Below are positions 12,440 to 24,730 of a stretch of DNA of 64,000 nucleotides, in pieces. The notes under the pieces are model-generated. The model had not been told where the DNA came from, made no database searches, and was given only the letters and a program-made list of their open reading frames with translations. Origin of the DNA: Culex pipiens pallens (taxonomy: Eukaryota; Arthropoda; Insecta; Diptera; Culicidae); NCBI RefSeq assembly GCF_016801865.2, contig NC_068938.1, positions 15,286,746-15,350,745 on the forward strand, given 5' to 3'. Numbering within the stretch: position 1 is the first letter of the stretch; each line of letters starts with the position of its first letter. The translations under genes and the position numbers were made by a program.

Positions 12440-12910
12440 TCACAAAACAAACCAGTGTGTGTGCGCGCTTCAGTGTTATCTTCCTGTATTCGTGTGCACG
12501 AGCCGAGCCAGGGGCGGACGTCGACACACTCATCCAGCTCGTCAAACACAAAAAAGTAGTCGAAAGAAAGAGTCATCATCAGCAGGCGGAGCAGAGCCAC
12601 CAGGGCAAGAGAAAAAAACTGCAGTTTAGGAGCGAATTTTCGTCTCCGTGCATCGCAGCAATCGCATTCGGAGTATTCGCGCAAGGTGATTATCGCGTTC
12701 GAGATGGATTACTTGGATTAGCCGTGGTTGGAAAGTACGGGATGATATTTCGCGAACAAGTTCGACGGAGAAAAAATAGTTTAGTGAAAAGCGTGCGCGC
12801 GGCTGTGTGCGTGACGTTTTCGTGTGCGTACGACGTTCGGGTTTGGTTGTGTTGGTGTGCTGGTTCGCCAAGGTTGCTCGATTGGCGGGGTGTGATGGAT
12901 TGTCACACGG
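12440..12910 (+). promoter_or_regulatory. GC-rich block resembling a promoter and first noncoding exon
   Basis: This block stands out from the AT-rich surroundings: rich in GTGTGTG/GTGCGCG words with many CpG. It has an initiator-like TCAGTG at 12470, and a plausible donor (CGCAAG|GTGATT) near 12686. The open frames in it show no recognisable protein. It lies upstream of Rab5 on the same strand, so it could be a distal first exon of Rab5 or of an unseen noncoding transcript. This is inference from composition only. Confidence 0.25.
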
Positions 12911-12964
12911 GGGATTAAAATCATTCTGATTTGGATAACTGGGATTTCCAACTCACTTTAGAGA

Positions 12965-14335
12965 TTGTTTACATTGGGTATGAGCAGGATACACTGTTTG
13001 TTTACTAGACGACTTAGGTCCTTTGACATTGCTTCGTCTGAAGAGGCACTAGCTCCGTTGTTTTGCTCACTGCAATACAACCGTGTTACCTCAAGATTGA
13101 TGCACCCTGCCGACTACCTGAACCACAATCAGCAGTATTTTCTCTTTCTGGTGTGTTTTGTGATGGGCTCTGCTGTTGTGTGTGGATTTCCCAGCAGATC
13201 GTCGTCGTCACAGTCCAAGTCGTAGTCGTAATCTCCATATTTTGCACTTTGGCTGCTGCTGGCTGGTTGAGTGTGTACAATATTTGCCAGTCGCAGTAGT
13301 AGGTCGTGATTTTCCTATGCACAACAGCTCTCAAACTGTGCAAAGTCGCGTTCTCGTGATTAAAATTTGAAATTTTCTCCTCCCCGGGAGCCACTGGCAG
13401 TAGGCCACTCTACGGCCTCAGAGCTACGACAACACGGAACTCATCCCAGCAATCATTGCGGTACGTGGTCCACACAAAGGAAAAAAACAGATCTTCCTAA
13501 TACTCCACTCCTTAGGGTGGGTGGGGAAGGTTAGGAAGGCGGGAAGTGACCCTTAAAAGATAAGAGATTCCCCCCCCCCCCCCACCCTCGGGGGGCGGTT
13601 GGTGGCGCGAGGTGGTAACTTTCAAGGTTGGCCCCGAAGGGGCTGACAGGAAGTGATTTTTTGCACAGGGAAAATTCCCCACCTCCCCCCTCTCCCCTCC
13701 ATTTCTAATGCAATCGATAGTAATTAAATGGCCACAATCTGGACTGGTTCGGCGACCGGAACATGCAATCGGGTTCGGCCAATTCCAGCGGATCACTAAT
13801 TGATCGTCGTCGTAGTGGGAGCGACAAGGAACGTCTCGTCGTAATCAGAGGCAGACAAAGAAGAAGATCAACTTTCTGGAACGAATCGTAAAGAGGGTGG
13901 TGATGGTGTGTTGGTGCGAAAGGGACGGAAAAGTGAAGTGTGTTTGTGTGTGTGTGCAACTCACGAACAAGAAGAAGGCAGCAGCAGAAAACATGACGGA
14001 ATGTGGTGTAGTGGACGACGTGTTGGTGCAAGTGGGACGGATGATGAGGAGGCGATCGAAGAGTCGTGTCTGACGGAGAGACAGGGCGTGTGCACGGTGG
14101 GTTGGGTGGGAGAAGTTTTTTGTTTACCCCGTTTTTGGGACAAATTTGCCCATTGTCCTATTGATTCGGATCTGATAACGCAAAACACGGAGAAGATTCC
14201 TGTAGCTAAAAAGACGTATTTTTCTTTGCGTCACTTGAAGTGTTGTTTAATGAACTTGAAACTTTATGATAAGCCACTGATAAGAGTACAGACATCCTCT
14301 CGCTATCTTTCGCTTTCTTAGATGTATTTTATGCT
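12965..14335. other. non-repetitive GC-balanced block, no gene recognised
   Basis: Contains a run of 13 C near 13570-13583 beside a G-rich stretch and a (TG)n run at about 13940. It includes several open frames of up to 137 codons without recognisable domains. The composition resembles the 5' UTR-like blocks at 12440 and 18200. It may be part of the 5' regulatory region of Rab5, but nothing here proves it. Confidence 0.25.
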
Positions 14336-14635
14336 AGTTTTCCACATTCAATGATAAGAAAAAAGCAAAAAAAAAAAAAAAATTAAAACAAGTATACAAA
14401 TTAAAATGACAAAAACTTTAAATAAAACTTATACCAGCCTAATCTATGTGGTACACTTGCCCCACCTGACCAAGTTTTTTTTAAAAGCTCTCAAAAAAAA
14501 AAAAAAAAAATACCAAATGGTGAAACAACCTTAATATTAGGTTGAAGTAATAAGTAGGGTCACTACTGATCTAAGAAAAATGGTATTTTGATAAAATGAA
14601 TTGAAAAACGAAACCTAAGCCTTATTTTGTGTTTC

Positions 14636-14820
14636 CCAATACGGGTTTCGCTTTGTAAGCGGAAGGTGATGGGTTCGATTCCTGTCTGGCTCGGCAAAGT
14701 CAGATCCCTTAAAAAAGTAAATATGCTCACTGGGAATACTGACCGGTAGGCGATGGGTTTCGACAAACGGCGTGCTGGGTTTCCAAACCAGAGGTCGTGA
14801 GTTCGATTCTCGTACCGGGA
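14636..14820 (+). mobile_element. tRNA-related SINE with two tRNA-like parts
   Basis: Two B-box-like words (GGGTTCGATTCC at about 14671 and GAGTTCGATTCTC at about 14799) sit in tRNA-like contexts joined by TCAGATCCCTTAAAA. The second half carries an anticodon-arm-like GCTGGGTTTCCAAACCAGA. A fragment of the same family (CTGTCTGGCTCGGCAAAGTC and onwards) lies at 63440-63510. The element is followed by a T-rich run. Confidence 0.65.
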
Positions 14821-16189
14821 TGATGAAGTTTTTTTTTTTTTAAATAAGAAAATTAATGGTTATGAAAAAAACACCATTCAATTATTGACAACTAGATGAG
14901 ATTTTTAAAGCATCCTTCAAGCAAGAGAAAATATCGAGGAATGAAAAGTATCAAAGTATGCAGTTTGAAGGGACTGTAGAATTCATTGGTAGATTGAGCA
15001 ATACTTAGATCGAGAAGATCGACAACTGTAATTTATTTTTTCAGATTTAATTTGTACTAAAATAAAACCTTTAATAAATATCGAAAAAAAATCTAAAAGT
15101 TTTATTATACTTTCAGGTTACAAACTAAAAGTTTTTTTTTTAAATTAGCACAATAAGTCTGGTACAAGTTTTATTTAAAGTTTTTTTCTCCCCTGAGGAA
15201 AACAATTTTTTTTATCAAAAAACTTCAAGATTTGATGGAAATTTAAGTGTAATCAGGCTGAAATCAATTTAAAGTACATTCCCCTGCGTTTAGAATCATT
15301 TTTAGCATGTTTGGGTTGATTTAAAAATCCTTAGAATTTTTGAAAATTGTCGATGGTTATTATCGCAAAAAGTGTTTTCCGCTAAAATTTTTGTTTTCGT
15401 CAAATCTTACATTTTTTGAAAACTAATGATTGCGAAACAACTGAACTAGTATAAAATGCATTTAAAAACACTTTTTCCATGCAAATGTTGTTAGTATGGC
15501 TTGTTATTTCAATATTTATATTTTAATTTTTTTTCACTTTTTTCGAAATTTGTCTCGTATGTTATCAAAACACGAACAAAACATTTTAAGTCGAACTTTA
15601 AAATTTGCCACATCGATCACTCCGTGACGTGAGAATATAGCAAAATTTTGACCCTTTTTAGTTTCATCAAATTAATGAGTCATTTTTTGCAGCTGCGATT
15701 GATGATTGGATCACTAAAACAACGAATAAATAATTAAAATGGAAGACCTATCAGCCAAAGTGTGTGGTTTTCGTCGCTGGAGAATGTGTTTTTTATTTTT
15801 GTATTTTGATTTTTAAAATCAGTCTAACAGCTCTTGAGATACCGGCATCTAAAAATTAGACGCTAATTTGTTGACACTCAGAAAATAGCGTTTTTAATGT
15901 TTGTTTTTTTTTTTTTTTTTAAACACTTTTTTAACAACCGTAAGTTTAATTTGCAAAGTTTTTGAAGCAAATTCTAAGAAAATTATCCTATCTATCTTTG
16001 ACTATTTTTCGATGTTTTCGAATTACCTTCTTTTACATAGAACTCTGGTTTCAGTCACTATGCTTCGAAGACCACTTTTTGCATTTCTAAAGTATACTGA
16101 ACCACACTAATCGGCATAGCAATGGTAATTGCGCTTGCTCATGGCGAATCCTATACCTTTTAATAAGTCCCAAACCGTCCAAATTTAAG
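14821..16189. other. AT-rich filler, nothing recognised
   Basis: A stretch of 1.4 kb of AT-rich sequence with homopolymer runs and words shared with other filler in the window (for example GCGAAACAACTGAAC near 15433 and GCAAAACAACTGGGC near 4288). This suggests degraded transposon sequence. No gene is seen. Confidence 0.5.
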
Positions 16190-16194
16190 CAAAG

Positions 16195-17958
16195 TGTTTG
16201 CCCCGATCAGCTAGCTCCCTACGTTGTGTCTGTCGGGCCGGCCGGGAAAGTACACAGGTTGCCTCAGCAACTACGAAGAACAGCGAAAACGACGACGAAA
16301 CACCATTCGGAGGACGATACAATAAATCAAACACACGGCGATTACTTCTGCCGAGGAGACATCCAATCTCCACGGCGGTCAAAACACAAGAGAACGTTTA
16401 TTCACAACATTACAATACAAGTAGTCAAAACAATAACAATAACAAATAAACGTCAAAATGTCACTCTGACACTACTTCTTTGGTTCACCCCCCCGTACGA
16501 CGGGGGGTAACTAAAACTATCTAATTATAGGGTCCACGACCCAACATACCGGTCCCCTAAAACGTCAGTTTTACCCTAGGGAACCTGCTCCTGTGATGCT
16601 CTTGCGCCTACCGTTCCGGTCCCCATGGCATCCTCCGTCATCTTCTTCTTCCGGGATGATTCTGCTTCGCTCGACTGCCATCAACCATGGCCGGAGCTTT
16701 ACCGCTTGTAGACGCTGCCGTTGATCCCTGGTACTGCTGTCGTCTTCGGCAATCTATCCACGATGGCAAGAGTACCATGACTCCAGACCCGAAGCAGCAG
16801 GAACGGTAATCAACAGCCGCAGCTGAGCCAATCAGTGACACAGGTGGTCATTGGCTCATCGGCTGCTTATACGAACGGTCGTATAGCACCACAAGGGTGG
16901 CCGCTTCCGAAAACGACCACTCCAACGTCAATGGCGGCCGAGCCATTTTGAAGCAGCGTAATCATCCGCAAACAGAATCCACAGCGCGGCCCCAATCCTG
17001 GTCACGGCACCAATGTTCGGACCCAATCCCGTCTGGCCACGAAACGCTTTCTCACCTGTACTTCGGCTGCTGAGGCTTCTTTCTACGTTGTGTCTAGTTG
17101 TTGTGTGTTTGTCCTTCGTGTGTTGTGTTGTCCTTCTGTGTCCCGAAATTCCTCCTTCCAGATTCCTTCCGTACCTCCCGTGCTCGTTTTCCACTTCCCT
17201 TTTCTTTATAGGTTCCACAGGTGTGTTCCAGAGCAGGTGTAGCAGATTCCCGGTAAGTATTTTCTCCACAGGTTCTCAAGAAAACACGACGAACTTCACG
17301 ATAGAAAACTACAATTTATTCCACAAGAAAACTCAACTTTCCCACACACCACACACACGCACCGACGAGAGACGACACCCCGTAATCAGCTAAGATAATG
17401 ATTGCTTTATAACCATATGTACCAACTATTGAACACATTTAACAACATTAGCGTTGAAGCTATGTAGGACAAATAAATCGTCGTCGCAGCCGGTCGTCGT
17501 CTCGCGTTTCTCTGAGGAGATTTGTTTACCTTTGCGCGAATAAAGAGAAGAAGAAAGTTGAGTTTTCTTGTGGAATAAATTGTAGTTTTCTATCGTGAAG
17601 TTCGTCGTGTTTTCTTGAGAACCTGTGGAGAAAATACTTACCGGGAATCTGCTACATCTGCTCTGGAACACACCTGTGGAACCTATAAAGAAAAGGGAAG
17701 TGGAAAACGAGCACGGGAGGTACGGAAGGAATCTGGAAGGAGGAATTTCGGGACACAGAAGGACAACACAACACACGAAGGACAAACACACAACAACTAG
17801 ACACAACGTAGAAAGAAGCCTCAGCAGCCGAAGTACAGGTGAGAAAGCGTTTCGTGGCCAGACGGGATTGGGTCCGAACACGACGAAACCGCATTTGGGT
17901 CCGAACGTACGACGGGGGGTAACTAAAACTATCTAATTATAGGGTCCACGACCCAACA
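16195..17958 (-). mobile_element. non-autonomous LTR retroelement with 5-bp target duplication CAAAG
   Basis: CAAAG occurs at 16190-16194 and again at 17959-17963. Read on the minus strand, the 3' LTR is 16546-16195 (TGTTGGGTC...GGCAAACA). It is preceded by a polypurine tract (TTAGGGGACCGG, 16560-16549). The primer binding site TGGTGCCGTGACC lies at 17012-17000. The outer 53 bp of the 5' LTR (17958-17906) are identical to the 3' LTR. The internal region is only about 470 bp with no gag or pol. A 5-bp duplication fits BEL/Pao or Gypsy; the family was not identified. The remainder of the 5' LTR is replaced by an 867-bp palindrome (17014-17880). Confidence 0.75.
17014..17880. repeat. palindrome with two 328-bp, nearly identical inverted arms
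   Basis: Arms 17014-17341 and 17553-17880 are reverse complements, with only one difference noticed (near 17237 and 17658), around a 211-bp spacer. Both outer ends read TGTTCGGACCCAATCC inward. Because of the symmetry, identical peptides appear to be encoded on both strands; these are not genes. The arms carry a possible polyadenylation word (GGAATAAATT), and the word CTACGTTGTGTCT is shared with the intact 3' LTR. They are therefore probably LTR-derived sequence of a related element. Confidence 0.8.
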
Positions 17959-17999
17959 CAAAGCTTAAGTTGGCGATTGGGCTTGCACTCCAAAGGTCT

Positions 18000-19790
18000 T
18001 CAGCTCAAATCCCGAGGGGAAAGGATTCGAGTGGCAAAAGATTTGCCATCTTTTGCCACTAGAATCTTGCAACAGAGACCACCAATTGTGTGTCATGTTC
18101 TCATGCATAGCCCGATATCAGCGACATGTGTGCCATTCCCGCTATTCCACAGAACAAAACTCGCAGCGGTGAATCACTCTTCAACTATTTAAACAATCTT
18201 CTTTTATCCGCAACCTCAAACCCACCGTGCGTGTGTGCACAGTGCAAAACGTCAAACGCAAAAAAAAGTCCAAGTCTGAACCCAAACTCCAACGCAGCAG
18301 CAGCGGGGTTCTCCGTGACCACCATCATCATCACTGCAAGCTAGAGGAAGACGGGAACCTGCGCTGCCCTGCCTGTGTGCCAAAGAAAGAAAGAGAAGCC
18401 AGCCGCCGTCAGAGTGTCAGTGGCAGCAAATCGAACCCGAAGAGAAAGGAAAATGACACTTTCATGAATGGAGTAAAGCAGGCTGTGTTGATGTGTTGTG
18501 TTGTGTAGTGCGCACTTGAGAAATTATTATTAAATTATCGTCGGCGAGCTGCAACGGCAGCAGCAGCAGGAAAAAGCCTCTTTGTTTTGGAACACCCGCC
18601 GTTCAAAACTCGTCGTCATCGTTATCTGGAACGGCCGAGAAGGCCGCCACTTAGTGACACAATCTAGCTGCGAACAAAAAAGTACACAAAAACAACGGTG
18701 AATTTAGTGCTGAAATCTGCTTTTGGTAGTGCAGTGTGAAGAGAGGAAGAGGAAAACAAAGAAGATATCTGCCCCTTGGTGGAACCAGACCAGTAGCAAC
18801 AACGACAACCCGGACGAAACGACTACTAGTGTAGAAGCTCAGGGTAGAGATATTTGCAGTCTAACTACAGAGAGAGGGTCCCGTTGGCCCGTATCACTAT
18901 CGCAAGAGTCAGAATAATTCCCCCTTCTATTGCGAGCAGGAGGAGGGGACAAGTTTGCCAGATAAGTGAATAATATCAGCGTACTTCTCCGTCCCGTACG
19001 AGAGTTTCAACCTGAAGATCTGGATTAAAGTGGGTCGATTGTCACTCACAAAGATTGACCTGATAAAGATGCATCTCAGCTCGACCACATTTTGCTCTCG
19101 TTTCTAATTGTTGTCCCACTTGATTGAACCATTATCACAGTTTGCTCGTCAATGTGGGCGTTTCTTCGCTTGTGTTTCTCTGTTCAATACAACTTTAAAA
19201 CCGCGCCATCAGGAACGAAGGAATAGACTTTCAACCAGCTCGGTGACTCATGCCTCACGGAGTTCGATCGAATTAGCTGATAACGAGCCGCGCGACGCAA
19301 CAGATTTGTGTTGTTATTGCTGGGCTGGCGTCCTCGTGTCGGAGTCGTCGTCGCCGCCGCCGCAACATTAGCAAAATTGAGCGCTGCATTAGCATTTTCG
19401 GAACGCCGCCTTCCGGTTGATGACGTAGTCACGAACCGAAGGATCCGTGTTCTAAAACTAGTAGCCTCTTTTTGTTACGGCTCGCTGAATCCAACAAGTT
19501 TAAGGACACACGCACGCCATGTGAACGGCGTTGCAGAATAAACACAACGGTTCTTTGTGCTTTGGCTGTGATGGCGATGAAGGTCGGCTCGGGCTGGATT
19601 TGCTCTCTGCAAATAGCGTGTACCTACCTAGTGCAAGCGAGATGGGGTTTTTGTTATATGGCACCGCCAGAGCGCTCTGGTCGATGGCCCCGCCAAAGTT
19701 TACAATCGGAACGGCGCACGGTTCATGGTGGGATGAAAGTGCGGGGAATTACCTTTCTACTCGTTGAGGCGATATCTTTTGAATTTGAAC
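18000..19790 (+). other. GC-balanced, CA/GT-rich block, possible Rab5 5' UTR exons or promoter
   Basis: Contains CAG/CAA-rich stretches (AGCAGCAGCAGG at 18557), GTGTGTGC words, and long tracts that look like mosquito 5' UTR sequence rather than filler. Several open frames (up to 109 codons) have no recognised domain. It precedes Rab5 by 5 kb on the same strand. The assignment is a guess from composition and position. Confidence 0.25.
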
Positions 19791-21840
19791 TAGTTGTTTG
19801 ATTTCAAAGTTCTTACTCGCTATTAGAGTTCAATGGAAACTGGTAAACTGAAAAATCAAGGCATTGCTATTTGTTGTGGAATGGCAGAAATTTACATTAC
19901 AGAAATTTTTCCTGAAATTTCAGAGGCCAAGACAGCAAAATATGTATGTTCAGCTTTCATTGAAGAGTTATTACAAATTTTAAGTACTTTTGGATCTGTT
20001 TTCGAATTGTTATGTATTCAAAAAACTATGTTTTCAAAATTCTGAAATAAAAATATTCAAAAATTTAAAATGTATGAAAATTAAAATTTCTGGAACTTAA
20101 AATTTTGAAAATTTTAAAACGCTAAAATTGAAAAAAAAACAGGAAATTCAGAATTCAAAAATTATTCAATAAAAATTTATAATTTAAAATTAAAATAAAA
20201 ACTTAAAAAAAAACAATTAAATTCAATTATTCAGAGTTTCAAATATTTAAAAATTTTAAGGCTTGAAAATTAAAAAAATCAAGTAATCAAATTTTTTATT
20301 GTTCATGGTAAAGGCTAGTACAAAACTCGGAAGAAACGCGAAACTCCATATTACAAAAAAAAGGTCAAGAAAATTGCCTCACGAGGCTGAATGTCAAAAC
20401 GCAGAATCTTGAACTACCAAATGCATTTTCTCAATACTGGAGCAATAATTGCAAAGAACGCATAAGCATTTTGGCAGCTGTTTGGCAAATTCCAAGACAA
20501 CAGGTAACTATGTAACAAAACCCACGGTGTTGAAAGGTAGCTGGGGAGGCCAGCTATTGATTGACACTTCTGGAGTTTTCTTTTTTAAAAGGTCCAACTA
20601 ACCAAATTTTCAGTTTTTGATTTTTGTGTGTTTTTTAATACCCCTGACTCAAGGAGGTTTCAAAAACACCCAAAAAGCAAGTATTGAAAATTTTGTTTAT
20701 TGGACATTTTCAAAAAAAAAAAAAAACTCCAGACTTCTAGTTATGTGAAAAAGTTAACTACATCCTGAAAATTTTAAGGTTAGTTCAAATGTCAAAATGC
20801 TTTTCCGCCCTTTTCTCGAGTTGCTCAAGAATACCATTTTAGCCGCCATCTTGGATTTAAACATTTTTAATCGCTCGTCAATCAAACATAAGAAAAAAAA
20901 ATCTCGGTTCAAAATAATCATTTTATTTTCCGCCAAAAAAAATTGAAAAAAAGAAATATAAAAATAATAAAAATGGGAATTTTCGAATTTAAAAAAAAAT
21001 TGAAATATAATTTTTCAAACGACTGATAGACAATTTCTAAAATTTAAAAATCTTTAAACTTTAAATTCAAAACTTAAAAAATTTCTGAAAAATAAAAGGT
21101 TAAATTTTAATTTCCAAAATTAGAATTTTCCAAGATTATAAAACTGTATATTAAGAAATTCCAGCATTTTAAGACAAATTTTTAAAATTCAAGAGCAAAA
21201 AGTTTTTAAGAATTCAAATATTTTATAATTCAAATAATTTAAAGATTTCAAATCTAGAAACCAAAAAAATATATTCAAAAGTTAAAGAAATGAAAATATA
21301 GAAATAAAAAAAAAATGAAATTCAAATATACAAACATTTAAATTCAAGATTTACAAATTCAGAAAATTTAAAAATAGAGAATTCAAAAATGTAAGCGATA
21401 AAAAATTGAAAAAAAAAATAAATTCAAGAATTCAAAATCAAGAAACTCCAAAATTTAATTATTCCAAAATATATAAATTCAAACATTTAAAAATTTCGGA
21501 ACACAAAAATATTAAAATAAAAAAAATGAAAATTCTGAAAATTAGAAATAATAATTCCGAATAATTTCCGAAAAAAAAGATCTTAATAAAAATATAAAAA
21601 AAACTATTTTTATTTAAAAAAAAATTAAATTCAGATATAAACATGCAGAAAATTAAAAAAAAATCAAACATTCTACGCACTCATTATTGATTTTGCCGAA
21701 AACAGAACAACTGATAAAAATCAGTCATTTTTGGCAGAAAATGACAAACTTTGACAATTCAACTGTCATTTTTCGCTGAATATTAAGCAGAATTACTCAT
21801 AATTTGCAGAGACTCTGCATTTATTTCAGCCGAGCGATAA

Positions 21841-21999
21841 GGGTTCGTTCAAAAATTACGTCCATGAATAGGGGAGGGGGGGGGGTCTAGGGTTTGTGAC
21901 AGCCCATGTTAAAGGTATAGGAAAAGTGCGTGACAGGGGGGAGGGGGGGGGGGGTCTGAAATCCCAAAAAATCCCTGGACGTAATATTTGAACAAGCCC
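21841..21999. mobile_element. 159-bp MITE, TAA target duplication (Harbinger-like)
   Basis: The ends GGGTTCGTTCAAAAATTACG and (reverse-complemented) GGGCTTGTTCAAATATTACG form inverted repeats of about 24 bp. TAA flanks both sides (21838-21840 and 22000-22002). Inside are two G-runs (21877-21887 and 21937-21955). A 3-bp TWA-type duplication is typical of PIF/Harbinger MITEs; the class is inferred from that alone. Confidence 0.7.
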
Positions 22000-22163
22000 T
22001 AAGTTATTCTGATTTCGGCATAATTCTGCCGAAGTTTGGCAAAACTTTCTGTGTGTAAAATTAAAAAAAAATCTGAAAAGTGAAAGTTCAGAAATTTAAT
22101 ATTCATATTACAAAAAAAATCTAAAATAATAAAAATGTATTTTAAGAAATTCAAGCATTTAAA

Positions 22164-22550
22164 GCGTGGTGTAGGGGTAAGCGTGATTGCCTTTCACCCA
22201 GTCGGCCTGGGTTCGATCCCAGACGGTCCAGGTGGCATTTTTCGAGACGAGATTTGTCTGATCACGCCTTCCGTCGGACGGGAAGTAAATGTTGGCCCCG
22301 GACTAACCTAAAAAGGTTAGGTCGTTAGCTCAGTCCAGGTGTAGAAGTCGTCTCCCTGGGTCCTGTCTCGGTGGAGTCGCTGGTAGGCAGTTGGACTAAC
22401 AATCCAAAGGTCGTCAGTTCGAATCCCGGGATGGATGGAAGCTAAGGTGTAAAAAGAGGTTTGCAATTGCCTCAAACACCTAGTTTCGAGTAGGAATCTC
22501 GCAATCGAGAACGCCAAGGCAATGCTGTAGAGCGAATAATTTGATTTTTG
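22164..22550 (+). mobile_element. Twin-like dimeric tRNA-derived SINE, copy 1
   Basis: An 11-bp duplication AAGCATTTAAA flanks it (22153-22163 and 22551-22561). The first tRNA-like unit has an A box (TGGTGTAGGGGTAAGC) and B box (GGGTTCGATCCC). Its anticodon-arm region GCCTTTCACCC resembles tRNA-Glu (TTC). The second unit (about 22380-22435) has TGGTAGGCAGTTGG, an anticodon-like arm TTGGACTAACAATCCAA and GTTCGAATCCC. Two tandem tRNA-like units are the defining trait of Twin from Culex pipiens. The 3' end is TTGATTTTTG. Confidence 0.85.
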
Positions 22551-23280
22551 AAGCATTTAAAGCATTTAAAAATCATAAGTCATGAATTTTAAAAATTCAA
22601 ATATTTTAAAATTCAAAAATTATAAAGATCTCAAATCTAAAAACAAAACAAATATATTCAAAACTTAAAAGCATTCAAATTCAATAATTTAGAAATTCAA
22701 ATAAACAAAAACTGAGAAAAAATTACTTTAAGATTTAAAAATAAAAAAAAGTTAAAAATGGAAGATTCAACAATTTAAGCATTTAAAAATTTAGAAACAC
22801 CAAAATTGAATAATTTCAAAACGTAAAAATTAAAAGATTAAAAAAATTTGAAGCTTGCTTACTAGCGTTGCTTTAACAACGAAAATATAAATAAATCAAT
22901 CAAAAATATTTTTTAAAATTATGTTCAATATGAAAATTCTGAATTTAAAAATGATTAAATAATAAAATAAAAGATAAACAAAATCAAATTTGAATTGTTG
23001 TTCGGCTAGTACATCACAAAATTCATTATTTCAATATTTTATCACCGCTAATTCTTCAATTCTTAATCACTATAAAGTGGTTTTGGGGTCATACTTAAGA
23101 TTGACAATCGACAATATGACAATTTTGAAAAATATATAGATTTTAATTGTATCATTTTTTTGCTGAAACTTTGCATAAAACATGCATCTGATAAAGTGTG
23201 TTCGAATGTATTTATAGACAAACATGATAAGAACACTGATTCTGTTTTGTTTTTGTCAACAGTATCTTTTGACATACATA

Positions 23281-23711
23281 CTGCCGTTCTACGCATAATT
23301 GTCCCATGTCAGTTTTGGACGATTTTGACTTTATGACATTTTTAAGTTTAGTTTGATGTGTACTTTGAGAAAAACACATAAAATCTGGTACTTTGTTCGG
23401 AAACTCATTAAAAACAACACCAAGTCTGTTTGTCCCATCGTTGTACTTCTACGCATAATTGTCCCACCAAGTATTTTCTTTCCGAAATCATTAGTTTTAC
23501 GAAGCATTATGTCTTGTTTACCTGTTGTATAGCAAGAGAATCACAAATGAGGGTGATAAACTGCTAACTGGGGTGATTAAGGACACATAGGGCGAATAGG
23601 AACCCACGGGACAATTATGCGTAGAAACGCAGAAATCGGTCGAAAAATTTCAATCGCGTTTTTCTCAGTTGCACTTTTTTGAACATGGGACAATTATGCG
23701 TAGAACGGCAG
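23281..23711. mobile_element. CTGCC-end MITE, copy 1 (431 bp, 4-bp duplication CATA)
   Basis: The termini CTGCCGTTCTACGCATAATT and its inverted form are perfect inverted repeats, flanked by CATA at 23277-23280 and 23712-23715. The terminal word CTACGCATAATTGTCCCA recurs inside at about 23450, and inverted at about 23611. A copy of about 90% similarity lies at 48836-49268. No ORF. Confidence 0.85.
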
Positions 23712-24730
23712 CATATTGTTTGAAACAAATTAAATACAATTATAATTTGAATGCGAAAGTTTTTTGAAAACTGATCTGTCCATATCTTTACCATTCCCCC
23801 TAAGAATTGCCTATTCCCCCTCCCCAGGGTGAACTTCATCACCGTTTGAGAAACCTTGCTTTGAATAATATCGAGCATAAATTTCAGAAATTTTAAATAT
23901 TTAAATAAAAAAAATATAAAATTTAAAAGTATAAAATTCAGATATTTTTAAAGATAATAAATAAATGATTCAAATAAATAAAAATGCCAAATTATAAAAA
24001 AATCTGAAATACAAATATACAAAATTTCATAAATTAAATTAAAGAATTCAAAAATTTTATTATGCAAAAATTAAAAATTCAGTATTTTTAGATAATTTTA
24101 GTTTAAAAATTTACCTATTTTATAATCCGGAAATTATAAAAAAATCTGTTATACAATCCTGTTATAAATTATACTTTGCCATAATTTCCCTGCCGGTCAT
24201 ATTCAAACTAATTAAATATAATTATTGTTGTTGTTTGAAAAAAACTATTAAAGAAAATTCGAAAAATCATTCTAAGATTCTACTGAAGTATTTGTTAAAG
24301 TAATTCAAGCCGGCATCAATCGCCGCTGCTGCTGCTCATGTTCAAAGTGGCCTCCTTCAGCCAACGAACGTGCAACGTGCGGTGTCGATTGTGAATATTG
24401 TGATACCTAACCTAATTGATAATCGCCCATTAGCGCCGAAGTGCGCATAATAAATTGTGCAGCTCCAATATTATAAACTCTCAGGCAGGCGGCTCTCCTT
24501 GAGGTGGTGTCTTCTTTCGCCGTCTATCTATCTAGCATTGATTCTAGCTTTCCAGCGTGGTCAATTCTTAGTGCGAGGTGCTGCTTACGTGGATGAGATT
24601 TCGTGTTCTGTCGTCGTTGATGCTACTATTTCGCGATACGCATCGATAGCGAGTGCTAATCCGACTGATTGTTTAATCAATTAGCATTGCGATCGAGTTG
24701 TTAACGTCGTGCTTTTTTCTTTGTTTACAG

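Larger units (their letters stand above)
19830..24290. other. AT-rich low-complexity region with embedded mobile elements
   Basis: Most of this 4.4-kb stretch is a degenerate series of AAATTCAAAA / AATTTAAAA words, as if decayed from a short tandem repeat. Listed elements lie inside it (21841-21999, 22164-22550, 23281-23711). At about 20300-20380 there is a repeat segment (GGCTAGTACAAAACTCGGAA) whose inverted relative is at 52012-52075. No gene is seen. Confidence 0.55.

Noticed and set aside
12316..12918. 200-codon plus-strand frame as a protein-coding gene
   Set aside because: Composition is that of a leader or promoter (GTGTGC, CAG words), with no domain or conserved start context; described as a candidate noncoding exon.
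17013..17881. Identical peptides beginning MFGPNPVWPRNAF on both strands
   Set aside because: They are the two arms of one palindrome; the identity comes from DNA symmetry within an LTR-derived region, and no known protein is resembled.
22164..22240. Functional tRNA-Glu gene
   Set aside because: It is the head of a SINE with target duplications and a long body; in this copy the acceptor stem is truncated at the 5' side.
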